Shown here piece by piece: positions 34,123 to 46,785 of a stretch of 64,000 nucleotides of DNA; positions within the stretch are counted from its first letter, which is position 1; every line of letters starts with the position of its first letter. Both the position numbers and the translations under genes were made by a program. This stretch comes from Anthoceros angustus (lineage: Eukaryota > Streptophyta > Anthocerotopsida > Anthocerotales > Anthocerotaceae): NCBI GenBank assembly GCA_010909165.1, contig MU008151.1, positions 1 through 64,000 on the forward strand, written 5' to 3'. The notes under the pieces are model-generated. The model was not told where the DNA came from. It saw only the letters and a list, made by a program, of their open reading frames with translations, and ran no database searches.

Positions 34123-37100
34123 ATGGCGGAGGACAAGCCGGCGCCCGAGGGCGCGGGGAGCAAGGGCTCGGCGGAGGCGCGGGAGGCGGTGGACCTGGTG
34201 AGGAGGAGGAGGGACAAGAACTGGGGCTGGTGGAGGGGGCTGAATTCTGTGCATGCTGTCGGAAAATTCGGTGCCTTGCGTCGGCCGGGGATTTGTGGAA
34301 TTCGCCACGATTCTAGCCTTTGCATGGGCGGCAGGCCGCCTCACGATCATATTCCGTCTTTTGCTCTTGCGCAGGAGAGAGTTCCCATCGAGGAGGTGTT
34401 CGAGCAGCTGCAATGCACCCGGGCTGGACTCACGGAGGCCCATGCAGCTGAGCTGCTCAATGCCTACGGCTACAACAAGCTCGAGGAGCGCAAGGTAAGG
34501 CTGGCTCCAGTACTTTTGCATGCAGCGAGCGAGGGTGGAGGTGGAGGCGGAAAGTCTGCCTCGGAATTTTGCGCCTTGGCAGTCGATTTTAGGGAGCGAG
34601 CGACTCGGTGTCTCAAGATCCTAGCCTGCGTTTCTAGGACTGGGACCGGGTCTTTCGGGCCAAGTTTTTGTCTTCCAGCGGAATTGGCGCATCGCGGCTG
34701 CCGCTGCTGAGAGATTGTGGTGATGCTCTTGCTGGCAGGAAAGCAAATTTCTCAAGTTCCTGGGGTTCATGTGGAATCCGTTGTCGTGGGTGATGGAAGC
34801 TGCAGCAATTGTGGCGATTGCCGTTGCCAATGGAGGGGTGCGTTGCGGTTGCCTTGTATGCTTTGCAACAGTTTGCAGATCTGCTTCACGTCCTGCAGCT
34901 CATTCCGGCTGGTTGATTTCGTGGACTGTAGGGCAAACCCCCGGACTGGCAAGACTTTGTCGGAATCATTGTGTTGCTCGTGATCAATTCTACCATCAGT
35001 TTCATTGAAGAGAATAACGCAGGAAATGCTGCGGCTGCATTGATGGCCCGTCTGGCACCCAAGGCGAAGGTATCTTATCTGCGATTTATTAGTTCTTGCT
35101 GTTTCTGGAGGAGGAAAAAAAAAGGCCTCAGCCAATTGGTCTCCAGGTGCTTGGAAGGAGTTCTTATCCCGACTGTTAAATGATAGGTCTTGCGGGACGG
35201 AGAGTGGAAGGAGGTGGATGCCGCGATTCTCGTGCCTGGAGACATCATCTCCATTAAGCTTGGGGATATTGTCCCTGCAGATGCTCGTCTTCTTGAGGGT
35301 GATCCTCTGAAGATTGATCAGGTGTGATGCGCTTCCTACCTGCAGGATTGGCTGAACTGCACGTGACTTTGGAGCAAACACTCTTAACAGTTTACGCCTG
35401 GTTGGCAGTCTTCTTTGACCGGAGAGTCTCTTCCGGTCACTAAAAAGCCAGGAGACGAAGTCTATTCAGGATCAACCTGTAAGCAAGGTGAAATTGAAGC
35501 CGTGGTCATTGCAACTGGTGTGCACACCTTCTTTGGGAAGGCTGCCCATCTAGTGGATACAACAAATCAAGTCGGCCATTTTCAAAAGGTTGTGTACGCT
35601 GTTATGCAGGCAGTTGTCCCTGTGTTTCTACGAGATGTTTGGGTCTGTCAGTTGGCAATGTCCCTTGAATTATCTGATGATCTCACGTCTGTTTCTGTCC
35701 AGGTGCTCAGGTCTATCGGAACTTTCTGCATCGCATCCATCTTCATTGGTATAGTCATCGAAATTATTGTGATGTTCCCAATCCAGCATAGAAAGTACAG
35801 GGATGGCATCAACAATATTCTGGTGCTCTTGATCGGTGGCATTCCTATTGCAATGCCAACTGTCCTGTCTGTGACCATGGCCATCGGTTCTCACAGACTC
35901 TCCCAGCAAGTAAGTTGCACTGGAAACTGATACTGGCTTTGCCCATGAACTTCTCTAATGGCAATCAGTACACAGGGGGCTATTACCAAGCGCATGACAG
36001 CTATCGAGGAGATGGCTGGAATGGATGTGCTCTGTAGTGATAAGACTGGAACGCTTACTCTGAACAAGCTGACTGTTGACAGAAACCTTGTCGAGGTGAG
36101 GTGAATAGGAATCTTGATACGAAACGTTAATTTCTGGTCATTTCCCTTTGCACTTCTGTTTTTTGTGACCCTTGCTTTGTATGCAGGTGTTTTCGAAGTC
36201 GGTTGACAAGGAACGGGTTGTGCTGCTTGCCGCAAGGGCTTCAAGAGTTGAAAACCAAGATGCTATTGATGCCGCAATTGTTAGCATGCTGGCTGATCCT
36301 AAAGAGGTTGTTACCCACTCTTCGACCGGCAGTCTCACAGTTGGTCCCGACTTTAGGACATTAGACCCATCATTTCTTATCCATTGTATTCTTTAATGGG
36401 CCTAGGCTCGTGCAAACATACAAGAGTTGCACTTTCTTCCTTTCAACCCGGTGGAGAAGAGAACTGCGATCACATACATAGATGAAGATGGCAAGTGGTG
36501 GCGTGCAAGTAAAGGGGCGCCAGAACAGGTCTAACATAAAAACTTTGGGTGTTGCCTATTTTCTCTTTGAGCTGCCAATTTTTTTTTTTTTTTCTGGCTG
36601 CATTCATACTGCTTGACCTCAAATCTTCATTTCTGTCAATTGCCAGATTTTGGAGCTGGCAAGCAACAAGAACGAAATTGCTTCAAGAGTTCACTCTGTG
36701 ATTGATAATTTTGCTGACCGTGGTCTTCGGGCACTTGGAGTTGCCAGACAGGCAAGTGCAGTTGATGCTCTTGGCAGGTTTCACGAGCTTCTGACTTGCC
36801 GTAGGTGTTATCTGACAGGTCCACTGTCTGCAGGAAGTCCCAGACAAATCGAAGGACAGTCCAGGCGGTCCGTGGGAGTTTCTTGGTCTGATGCCCTTGT
36901 TTGATCCACCTCGGCATGATAGTGCAGATACCATTCGAAAAGCCCTAGATCTTGGTGTCAATGTGAAGATGATTACAGGTATCTCAGATTGTGCAATTGC
37001 AACCTGAGATTGCTTCAAGTTTTAAGTTAGCACTGTTTTGAAAGACCGTAGGTGGACCTAGTGTCCTCCTGTTTTAACACTAGATAATGTCCTCCTACAG

Positions 37101-39174
37101 GTGATCAACTAGCTATTGCAAAGGAGACTGGGCGACGCTTGGGTATGGGAATCAATATGTATCCATCGTCCTCTCTCCTTGGTGGGAAGAGGGATGAAAC
37201 AATTGCGGAGTTACCTGTTGATGAGCTCATTGAGAAGGCAGACGGGTTCGCTGGGGTGTTTCCAGGTGAGCAAATTTGATTGTTCACCCTCTTCTGTGTG
37301 TTTTCTTTTTGTATCTTCTTCCTCTGACATACTCGGGTCCGTTGCAGAGCACAAATACGAAATTGTGAAGCGGCTGCAAGAGAAGAAACATATATGTGGA
37401 ATGACTGGTGATGGAGTGAACGATGCTCCTGCCTTGAAAAGAGCAGATATTGGGATTGCTGTGGCAGATGCCACTGATGCTGCTCGAGGTGCATCTGATA
37501 TTGTGCTCACAGAGCCAGGCTTAAGTGTTATTATCAGCGCTGTGCTAACAAGTCGGGCAATTTTCCAGAGGATGAAGAACTACACGGTACTATGAATTCT
37601 TACTCTGCTTTGAGTCCCAGTCAGTAATGCCACGTTTGGTTTGCCTTTGTTATGTATGAAGTTTTGGACATCCCTTGTTATGTACGAAGTGTTCGATATC
37701 TGTTGTTATGTATGACGTTCTGGACATCAGCTGACACCACCTTTGATGTCAATGGCAGATATATGCCGTTTCCATCACCATTCGTATTGTGGTAAGTAGG
37801 TGTTGTGGGGTCCTTTTTTGGTGTCTCCACGTTATGGGAGCTGCCCTGCAGGTTGCCGGTTAACGAAATCGTGCCTTGCGTTTTGGTGTCTCAGCTTGGA
37901 TTCATGCTCCTGTCTTTGATCTGGAAATTCGACTTTTCACCGTTTATGGTCCTCATCATCGCTATCCTCAATGACGGTAAAAACCCTGATCCAGCTCTGG
38001 TTCTTTGCAAGGTGGTATCAACATGATGGGGCCAGAGTACTGACAAGATCATGTGACAGGTACTATCATGACCATTGCCAAGGATCGAGTGAAACCCTCT
38101 CCGCTCCCTGATAGCTGGAAATTGAAAGAGATTTTTGCCACGGGAGTATGCCTGGGCACCTACATGGGTCTCATCACCGTTCTCTTTTATTGGCTGATCC
38201 ATGAAACAAACTTTTTCCCGGTGAGGGGGTTGACTGATAGGAGAACTGAATCGATTGGTGTATATCTTCTGCTGTGTTCTTGTACTAACCCGACCTGTGC
38301 ATGTGTTCCAGGACAACTTTGGTGTCCGCTCTATCAGTTTCATGAAGGGAGAGGAGACTTCTGCAGTTTATTTGCAAGTGAGCATTGTGAGCCAAGCGCT
38401 CATTTTTGTCACTCGTTCCAGGGGATTTTCTTTTATGGAGCGGCCTGGATTGCTCCTTGTGACGGCATTCCTTCTTGCCCAATTGGTGAGTAAAAATCTT
38501 CTCTCTGAATATGGCACATGTCCGTGGAGGTGGAGTCTGACGACCATTTTCTTGGTTCAGGTCGCTACATTGATTGCAGTCTATGCAAACTGGGGGTTCG
38601 CAGACATCAAGGGCATCGGCTGGGGCTGGGCAGGAGTGATTTGGCTGTTCAGCATCGTCTTCTACGTGCCCCTTGACTTTATCAAATTTGCTGTCCGCTA
38701 CATTCTCAGCGGAAAAGCTTGGGACTACATGCTAGAGCAAAAGGTGCTGAAGCAACCCGTGTTTGCCAGGAAACTAGTTTACAACTGAAGTCTAACAGTC
38801 TGATGTGTGGTGGATGCAGACGGCCTTCACCCGTCAGAAGGACTTCGGAAAGGAAGCCAGAGAAGCACAGTGGGCTCATGCCCAACGCACTCTTCACGGT
38901 CTTCACCCGGTGGAGACCAAAGGAACTACGGAAGGGTTTTCCACCTTCAAGGAATTATCGGACATAGCAGAGCAAGCGAAGAGGCGAGCAGAGATCGCCA
39001 GGTTAGTGAGTTTCCTTTCGCGCACTTCCTTTCTTGCCTGTGTTTGAAACAGATTTCTTACCGGCCTCCCTATGAAGGCTGCGGGAGCTACATACCCTCA
39101 AGGGGCACGTGGAGTCCGTTATCCGATTGAAGAATTTGGACATCAACACTATCCAACACTCCTACACTGTCTGA
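34123..39174 (+). CDS. Plasma-membrane H+-ATPase (P3A-type, penultimate-Thr form)
   Basis: 21 exons: 34123-34197, 34375-34494, 34739-34837, 34932-35069, 35187-35321, 35409-35588, 35703-35909, 35976-36095, 36187-36306, 36406-36528, 36647-36751, 36834-36978, 37101-37265, 37348-37586, 37759-37791, 37895-37976, 38060-38220, 38312-38485, 38561-38743, 38820-39001, 39078-39174. They give 960 residues. The pump exports protons with ATP, energising transport and wall acidification. Marks are [10 protein letters not shown] (actuator domain), [12 protein letters not shown] with phosphorylated Asp about 340, KGAPEQ (nucleotide binding), [20 protein letters not shown] and [16 protein letters not shown]. 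The regulatory C-terminus ends HSYTV, whose penultimate Thr is the phosphorylation and 14-3-3 site in land plants. The intron at 36752-36833 has a GC donor (GCAAGT). Exon 15 has only 33 nt. Confidence 0.95.
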
Positions 39175-39701
39175 AAATCCTTCAAATATTTTGCTCTTTG
39201 TAGTCACTTAGGAATAGGTCTAGGTAGTTCTCCTCTACTTTAGAATTGTTGGCGAACCCCGGAAACAACTTAGCTGTGGTGGGTTTTCATAGTCTGCCAG
39301 TTTTTTGAGTTATTTTCGATTCTAGACAGTAGGTTGTACTGTTGGCAATGTACTGTCGCACTCCAAGTATGTGCGGCGTAGCGCTTGTACATAAATAACA
39401 GCGTTGATCGACTGTTTGGGGACCTTCGCATATAATTCTTTGAGTTGGAAAGTTCCACGTATCAAGGTCCATTTTGGCACTGTGAATTGGCTCTCCATCA
39501 CATGCACCTCCTTTCTCATTCTCCAACGGCGTTTGGATCTTCGTCCCTTCATGCAGTTCCTCTCCGATTCTCTACCAACGCTATTATCCGTTTCGATATC
39601 TGCACAACCTGTCCAATTCTCCGACAGTGCTTTTATGCAAGTACATGTGTAGTTCCATCGATGAGTGTGTCGGGGATGTGTTTCTGTGAGAGCCCTGAGG
39701 T
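39175..39701. other. Intergenic
   Basis: This holds the 3' UTR of the H+-ATPase and the promoter of the PPR gene. Nothing else recognised. Confidence 0.4.
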
Positions 39702-42700
39702 ATGCCAGTCATGGCTGCCTGGAGCTGCTCAATTGGTGGCTTCGCAGGTATATCAGGAAGAGCTGCCGCTCACCTGACTGTAGCCGACCCACCGTGGCCT
39801 AGTAAGGCAGCCAGCCGCAGCAGCCTTGCAAGGCCTTCAGTCCCTGCAGAATTAGATATGCAGGTAGGTCGTCCTGATCCTGTGCCTCGCAGGCCTGCAG
39901 AGTCTGAAAGGGTGGTAACAGGTGAAATTGTGAGCAGATTATGCGAGCAGGGGCAGCTCAATGAGGCCGTTGAGGCTCTGGGAGTTCTGGTGCAGACAGA
40001 CAGTCGTGTTTTGAAAGCTGTCTTTTACGCTCTTGTAAGGAAATGTGTAGCCATAAAGGATCTAGTTCTGGGGCGCCGTGTTCATGCTCTAACTGTCGAA
40101 AATGGGTATGAATCTGACACGTTCTTGTGTAACCACATCTTGCGAATGTATGCTTCTAACGCCAGGTTGCAAGAAGCGATGGATGTGTTCACCATTGTTG
40201 CCAAACCAGATGCTTTCATGTGGTCTTCCATAATCTCTGCGCATGTTAAGCACGGACATGCGGATGAGGCCATTCAACTGTATCAGGAAATGCGTGGGTC
40301 AGATGTGAAGCCAGATTGCCATGTGTTTGTAGCAGCCTTGCAGGCTTGTGCGAGGGGAGCAGATTTGGAAGCTGGGCAGCAGGTGCATGCTGATGTGCTG
40401 GCCAGTGGGGTCGAGCCTGACTTGTTTGTTTGTAATTGCTTGGTGGACATGTATGCAAAGTGTGGCAGCTTGGAGGACGCTCAGAGGGTGTTTGACGGAC
40501 TTGGTCAGAAGGATGTGGTGACCTGGAATGCCATGATGGCAGGATATTACCAGCAGGGCATGGGTCAAGAAGCCCTTCGTCTTTACAGTGCTATGCAGCA
40601 AGATGGCGTGGATGCACCTGATTGTGTCACATTTGTTTGTCTCCTGCAGGCATGTGCCAGTGTGGGTGCCCCGGCTTTGGAAAGGGGAAAGCAGCTTCAC
40701 CGACAGATTGAACAACAGAGACTCCATGTCGATGTGGTTCTCGGTTGCAGCCTGGTAAACATGTACGCAAAGTGTGGCAGCATGGAGGATGCTCAGAGCG
40801 TGTTTGACAGACTTGGTCAAAAAGATGTGGTAACGTGCACCACTCTGTTGGCGGGATATTCCCAGCAGGGCATGGGACAGGAGGCCCTTGATCTTTACAG
40901 CGCCATGGAAGAAGAAGGCATTGCTTCACCCGATTCTGTGACATTTGTGTGCCTCCTGCAGGCATGTGCAAGTGTGGGTACTCCGGCTTTGGAGAAGGGA
41001 AGGAAGTTTCATAGACAAATTGAAGAACAAGGAGTTGCGGTTGATGCTGTCGTAGGCTGCAGCCTGGTAAACATGTATGCCAAGTGTGGTAGCCTTGAGG
41101 ATGCCCAGATGGTGTTTGACAGGCTTCCACAAAGAAGTGTAGCAACGTGGACTGCTCTGATAGTAGGCTATTCACAGCAGGCAGTCGGTCAGAAAGCCCT
41201 CGATCTCTACAGCGCTATGCAAGAAGAGGGTGTCGATGCACCTGATTCTGTAACATTCGTGTGCCTCCTGCAGGCATGTGCTAGTGTGGGTACCCCAGCT
41301 TTGGAGAAGGGAAAGGAGCTTCATAGACAGATCGAAGAAAGAGGGTTTGAGGTTGATGTTGTGGTAGGCTGCAGCCTGGTGAATATGTATGCGAAGTGTG
41401 GCAGTCTGCAGGATGCTCAGGCCGTGTTTGACAGGCTTCCTCGGAAGAATGAGGTTACCTGGACCGCCCTGATAGTAGGATATTCCCAGCAAGGTATGGG
41501 TCAGGCAGCCCTAGATATTTTCAGTGCTATGCAAGATGAAGGCATCGCTGCACCCGATACCGTGACATTCGTGTGCCTCCTGCAGGCATGTTCAAGTGTG
41601 GGTAACTCGGCTTTGGAGAAGGGGAAGCAACTACATGCACTGATTGGAGAACGAGGACTTCAAGCTGATATGACTGTAGCCAACAATTTGATAAGCATGT
41701 ATACAAAGTGTGGCAGCCTAAAGGATGCCCAGAGGGTGTTTGACAGCCTGTGTCACAAAGATGCTGCAACCTGGACTGCACTAATAGCAGGATACTCCCA
41801 GCAGGGCATGGGTCAAGAAGCCCTTCATCTGTACAGTTGTATGCAAGACGGATGCAGCGCTGCTCCCACTTCCGTGACATTCGTGTCACTCCTGCAGGCA
41901 TGTGCAAGCGTAGGTTCTCCTGCCCTGGGAAAGGGAAGCAGCTTCACGCGCAGATTAGAGAAAGAGGGTTTGAGGTTGATGTTGTGGTAGGCTGCAGCCT
42001 GGTGAATATGTATGCGAAGTGTGGCAGTCTGCAGGATGCTCAGGCCGTGTTTGACAGGCTTCCTCGGAAGAATGAGGTTACCTGGACCGCCCTGATAGTA
42101 GGATATTCCCAGCAAGGTATGGGTCAGGCAGCCCTAGATATTTTCAGTGCTATGCAAGATGAAGGCATCGCTGCACCCGATACCGTGACATTCGTGTGCC
42201 TCCTGCAGGCATGTTCAAGTGTGGGTAACTCGGCTTTGGAGAAGGGGAAGCAACTACATGCACTGATTGGAGAACGAGGACTTCAAGCTGATATGACTGT
42301 AGCCAACAATTTGATAAGCATGTATACAAAGTGTGGCAGCCTAAAGGATGCCCAGAGGGTGTTTGACAGCCTGTGTCACAAAGATGCTGCAACCTGGACT
42401 GCACTAATAGCAGGATACTCCCAGCAGGGCATGGGTCAAGAAGCCCTTCATCTGTACAGTTGTATGCAAGACGGATGCAGCGCTGCTCCCACTTCCGTGA
42501 CATTCGTGTCACTCCTGCAGGCATGTGCAAGCGTAGGTTCTCCTGCCCTGGGAAAGGGGAAGCAGCTTCACGCGCAGATTAGAGAAGGAGGACTTGAAGC
42601 TGATGTTGTTGTAGGTTGCAGCCTGTTGAACATGTACGCAAAGTGTGGCAGCCTAGAGGATGCTCAGGATGTGTTCGACAAGCTTCCTGAAAGAGATGTG

Positions 42701-43576
42701 GTGACATGGACCGCGCTAATAGCAGGATATTCCCAGCAGGGCATGGGTGAGGAAGCCCTTCGCCTTTACGGTGACATGCAACAAGAAGGCATTGCGCTAC
42801 CTGGTTCTGTGACATTTGCCTGCCTCTTGCAAGCATGTGCAAGTGTGGCAGCTTTGCAAGCAGGGAGGCAGCTTCACGCACAGATTGTGGAACAAGGGCT
42901 TCAAGCTGATGCGTTCGTCGCCATCAGTCTACTTAACATGTATGCAAAGTCTGGCAGCATGGATGACGCACAGCAGGTGTTCGATGGGTTGTTACAACGA
43001 CACATCGTTGCCTGGAATGCTCTGATTGCAGGATACACCCGTCAAGGAGAAAGTGATGTGGTCTTCGCCCTAGTCCAGAGAATGGAAGAGGATGGCATAC
43101 AGCCCAACAGCATCACATTCCTTAGCCTACTAACAGTGTGCAGCCACGCAGGTCTAGTGACCAACGGGCGAGAGTACTTCGACGCCATGACCAGACAGTA
43201 TGGCATCACCCCCACTGCGGAACACTACTCATGCCTGGTGGACCTCCTGGGTCGTGCAGGCCACCTGGACGAGGCACTAGCAGTGGTGAGGACAATGCCT
43301 ATACAGCCCTCCGGCACTGTCTGGCACGCTCTACTGGGAGCATGTCAAAAGTGGAGTAACCTGGAAGTGGCACTCCACGCTTTCCATGAAGCAGTGAAGC
43401 TAGACAGCAAGGATGCCGCAGCCTACGTGTTGATGGCCAACACATACGCTGGTGCCCAGATGTGGCCCGAGGCCAAGGAGATGCAGGAGAGAAGGAAAGA
43501 AACAGGGGCATGGAAGGAGCCGGGCCAGACCTGGTGGACAGACATGGACGGCCTCATGCATACCTTTAGGGTTTAG
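39702..43576 (+). CDS. PLS-type pentatricopeptide repeat protein with E motifs (frameshifted)
   Basis: An intronless gene made of many PPR motifs of alternating P, L and S type. A roughly 100-residue triplet recurs with KQLHRQI, NMYAKCGSLEDAQ.VFD and GYSQQGMGQEAL. The C-terminus has the E domains and ends KEPGQTWWTDMDGLMHTFRV; there is no DYW deaminase, so it would need a partner to edit. Such proteins bind one organellar RNA site, usually for C-to-U editing. The N-terminus may be an organelle targeting sequence. Reading from 39702 runs to a stop at 41990. The rest continues in another frame because one G is missing in GGGAAAGGG at 41933-41935, where the sister copy has GGGG. A 623-bp near-identical tandem duplication (41341-41963 and 41964-42586) surrounds this. 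It is either a damaged gene or a sequence error. Confidence 0.88.
41341..42586 (+). repeat. 623-bp near-perfect tandem duplication inside the PPR gene
   Basis: 41341-41963 and 41964-42586 appear the same by eye apart from the ends and one missing G in the first copy. Each covers two PPR triplets. The junction (GCGCAGATTAGAGAA joined to AGAGGGTTTGAGG) lies between homologous stretches of neighbouring repeats, as expected from unequal crossing-over. The near-identity makes it recent, or an assembly duplication. Confidence 0.9.
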
Positions 43577-45028
43577 GGTCAAAGACCATCCATCCCCCGA
43601 GGGAACCAAGACATGCAAGGATAAGGAACAAGAATATGATATCCCAAAGCAGAAAAAATCTATTGTCCATACTCTTCTCAGAGCTTCGAGTGCGTAGAGC
43701 TCCGGCACAGATAGTAAAGAATCACCCACATCCCCCCCGCTATCACAGCGAGCTTGTGAAGGATTCGTCCTCGAATTCTTGGCATTTTCCTCCGTGCCTA
43801 GCGCCTCCTAATCATCGCATCCTGGGATTTCTTATTGGGTTTTTGAAACTTGAACGTGAGCAAGCTCATGGCGGATGATTGCAAGGGATGTCAGGGAAAT
43901 GTCCATTGCGTTTGCAACATGGAAGACTGATGAAAATTGAAAAGGAGATGATGCGAGCCATGAAAGCCCCAAGGTGGCTGCCGCACGAAGCGGGAAAGCA
44001 TGATGAAACCCATGCCGAGGCCCGCGCACTGGAGCCTGTTTCTCGCGTGGGGTCTGTGATGGCCAGCCTGCATTGATGGGACTGTCGCTGGATTACCGCA
44101 CTCCTCCCCGCCCTTACCGTGCACCCATTATCTCCCATTTAATGCCCTCCAGATCCGACGGTACCAAAAATCCGCCACCTCTCGATGGCCTTTCCATCAC
44201 CACCCAGTCACCACCCGATTCACACCCGAACGGATAATTAGGCTCATTAATCGACCTTGGCCTTAAACGGCGTTCGGTCGTGGTGGTGGTCCTCGCCCGG
44301 CGCCGTTGGCCGTGTGTCTGGGCGCCTGGCGTTGCGTGCCTCGATTGACTCTGCTCTGCTGAATCGCAGGAGCCGGAATCCTGCAGACTGCAGCCCCGTT
44401 TTTTCCTGCCTCTCCACCTGCACGCGCAGTGCTCCACTTCGCTGCCTGTCGCTCTTCGAGTTCGTACTTGGTGAAAGATAGACAGCCCAATTGCATGGCT
44501 CACTTGTCTCGGGAAAATGATGCCGAGGAACTGCTGCCCACCACCGCCACAAGGTGGAGTGCTCGGTGTCCAGCCGATATAATGCCCGTGGCATGTCGGC
44601 CTGACCTACTCCGCTTCCTCTCTTGTCTGCTGTTCTCTGCTGCGCTGCTGTGATCTCGTCATCTCAAGTCCTCTTCATCTTCATCTCCGGTGTGAGTGTG
44701 GGATTTCGTCGTCTCTTTCCCGAAGATGTGCTTTTCGGAGCGCAGGCCGGCTCCTGCTCCATTCCCCAGACATTAGGCACCGGCGACCCTGCCAGCGAGA
44801 ATGAAGGTTTGCCACAGAGTGTGCTAGAGCGTGGATTTCGGATCCGTCCCCGGGCACCGGGATGGGGTCGTGGGCTTGAATTTGGGCATTGGTGTGTGTG
44901 TGTGTCCGTGGAAGGATCTTGCCCTTATTCTTCCTTGACTGTTGTGTGACACTGTTCTGGCCAGCTCTTGAGTTGGATGCAACGTACTTTTCAAGGGACT
45001 CGGGTGAATCCGTGCAAGGAGCCTTGCA
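43577..45028. other. Intergenic, promoter and 5' region of the LAZY-like gene
   Basis: I see no ORF with recognisable motifs. A TATA-like ATATAATG at about 44577-44584 is followed by a pyrimidine-rich stretch at about 44610-44690, a reasonable transcription start for the gene beginning near 45029. Confidence 0.4.
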
Positions 45029-46785
45029 ATGGTGAGTGAGCGTGGCTTGATGTCACCGAGTTCTGCCTGTCTTTCAGCTGTTGAAACTGACTTTGTCCGA
45101 TTTTTAATGTCTGGAACGAATGGATGTGGACCTGCAGTGGTCACGGAGGAGAGTGTGAAGAGGAATGCTGGGGACAAATTAGAAGAGCCAGGCGCGCACT
45201 ATTTCCTGATCCGACGCAAGAATACTGATGACGAGTGGATTCCTCTCAAGATTTCCTCAGCGTCTGAGAAGGAGGCAATTGCTGATGGGACGGAGAGACA
45301 GCGCCAGATTCAAAACTTTCAAACGGATCTGAAGAAATCTAAGCTTCGATTGCCGGGTTTAAGCTGCTTCAACCAGCCTGGTTTGGCCGAAGCACGCCCG
45401 GCCTCGACATTTATTGATGATCATTTAGGATTGCTGGCGATCGGGACTTTTGGATTGAAGGGATTTGCGGATGGAGATCTTGGGGATTTGGAAGGATTTG
45501 AGATGCTGGTTGGTGGGTCGGAGAAGGACCTGAGATCTCAGCTCGGGATTCCGCTGCCGGGGCAGGATGTTCGTCCGTTGGAGGAGTCGCCCACGAAGCA
45601 GTACCTGGAGATAGGGGAAGGGATTTGCGCTCAAAGATCAAGGCGCAACAGTCCCGTGTTTGGGGAGAATTCGGCAGGAGAGCTGCAGGTTTTCGGAGGG
45701 TACTGTTGGGAATCGAGATCAATTTCAGGGCCCGGTGGCCTTGAGGAGGAAGGGGATGGAGATGGCAAGCGCGAGGAGGTGAATGCTGCTGCCACGCATG
45801 CAACGCAAGCTGCAGGATTGGAAGACGGTGCCGGCAGACGAGAGGGGGCAATTGTGATTCGACACGGCGACAGCATGTTCTCTTTGGAGAGCTTCCTGGA
45901 CCTGGGTGTGCCACCTAGCCTGTTCAGGAGAGAGAGCGAAAAGAAGCTTTTCCACAGAATTGCCAGGTTTCTTGGTACCAAGAAGGGGAGGGGCAAGAGC
46001 GAGCTGCAGCCTCCTAACGGTGACCGCAAGCTTGCGGTAGCCGTAAAGACAAAGACGGGAGAAGTATCTGAGCGTATAAAGATCACAAATTCCCCAGGTT
46101 TTATGCAGAAATTGTTCAGAATGAGGCCAAAATCCTCGACTGTGGTCAAGCCACTCGTGAGGTTGCACGAGCAAGCAAGCAATTCTGGTAAACACATGGA
46201 ACAGGCTGAAGACAGGGAACGTCGGAAGCTCTGCACGAACGTGGGATTCACTTGTGGTTCTCACCACTCCAGGCGGAAGAGGTCTGGCAGGCCACAGCTG
46301 AAGGACCTGTTTCATGAAGACAACACAGACAACACAGATGAAATACAATCTGAAGAATTTCTGTCTGCATCCAGTCAGGTTAGTCGTCAGTGTCTTAGTT
46401 GTCCAGCCGTCCGTGTTAACCAGGCACCCATTATCTTTTATCTTCTTGTGTAACAGGATCCCAAGACGGCACAGCAAGGAGGCGGACAAGCAGTGTGTGA
46501 AGGTCCTTCCCTTCTGGAGTCCTGCAAAGTCATCGAGCAGTCACCCGAAATGCATTCTTTCGACGATCTCACCATCGACTGGGCCGACTCTGATGACGAG
46601 TTTGCCTCGGATCGAAGTGGTTTTGACGACCATTTCGAGCTTAATCAGGAGCAGTGGCTTGAAAACGACTCTGAATGTGAGATTTTGTTCCGTCTACCGC
46701 GTTCTCTTCCCTGGCTTTCCATGTACTTGCAGTACTGACACGGGAGACTTGTGCGCTGGCTGCAGACTTCGTTCTGGAACTATGA
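45029..46785 (+). CDS. LAZY/NGR (IGT family) gravitropism protein
   Basis: Exons: 45029-46378, 46457-46676, 46766-46785, giving 529 residues. Three conserved blocks of the IGT family are visible. The first is GLLAIGTFG (box II with the IGT signature, about residue 134-142). The second is FMQKLFRMRPKS, matching the MQKL/K-rich block. The third is the C-terminal WLENDSEYFVLEL, the box V motif (K/N-D-S-E-Y-x-VLEL) that recruits RLD proteins to direct auxin flow after gravity sensing in seed plants. Box V appears only if a last exon of 20 nt is spliced on (donor GTGAGA at 46677, acceptor CAG at 46765). Otherwise the frame reads into unrelated sequence. The ATG at 45029 overlaps a donor-like ATG|GTGAGT, so a short upstream exon with the usual box I may exist. 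Confidence 0.82.

Noticed and set aside
33717-34325. 202-codon minus-strand ORF
   Set aside because: GC-rich antisense shadow of the H+-ATPase leader and first exon.
33844-34710. 288-codon ORF overlapping the start of the H+-ATPase
   Set aside because: It runs through intron 1 and intron 2 of the H+-ATPase in part of its length; only the pieces matching the pump are conserved.
43560-43580. TTTAGGGTTTAGGGTC as a telomere repeat
   Set aside because: Only two units, and it codes the last residues and stop of the PPR protein.
45631-46489. Long minus-strand ORFs opposite the LAZY-like gene
   Set aside because: No motif; shadows of the plus-strand coding region.
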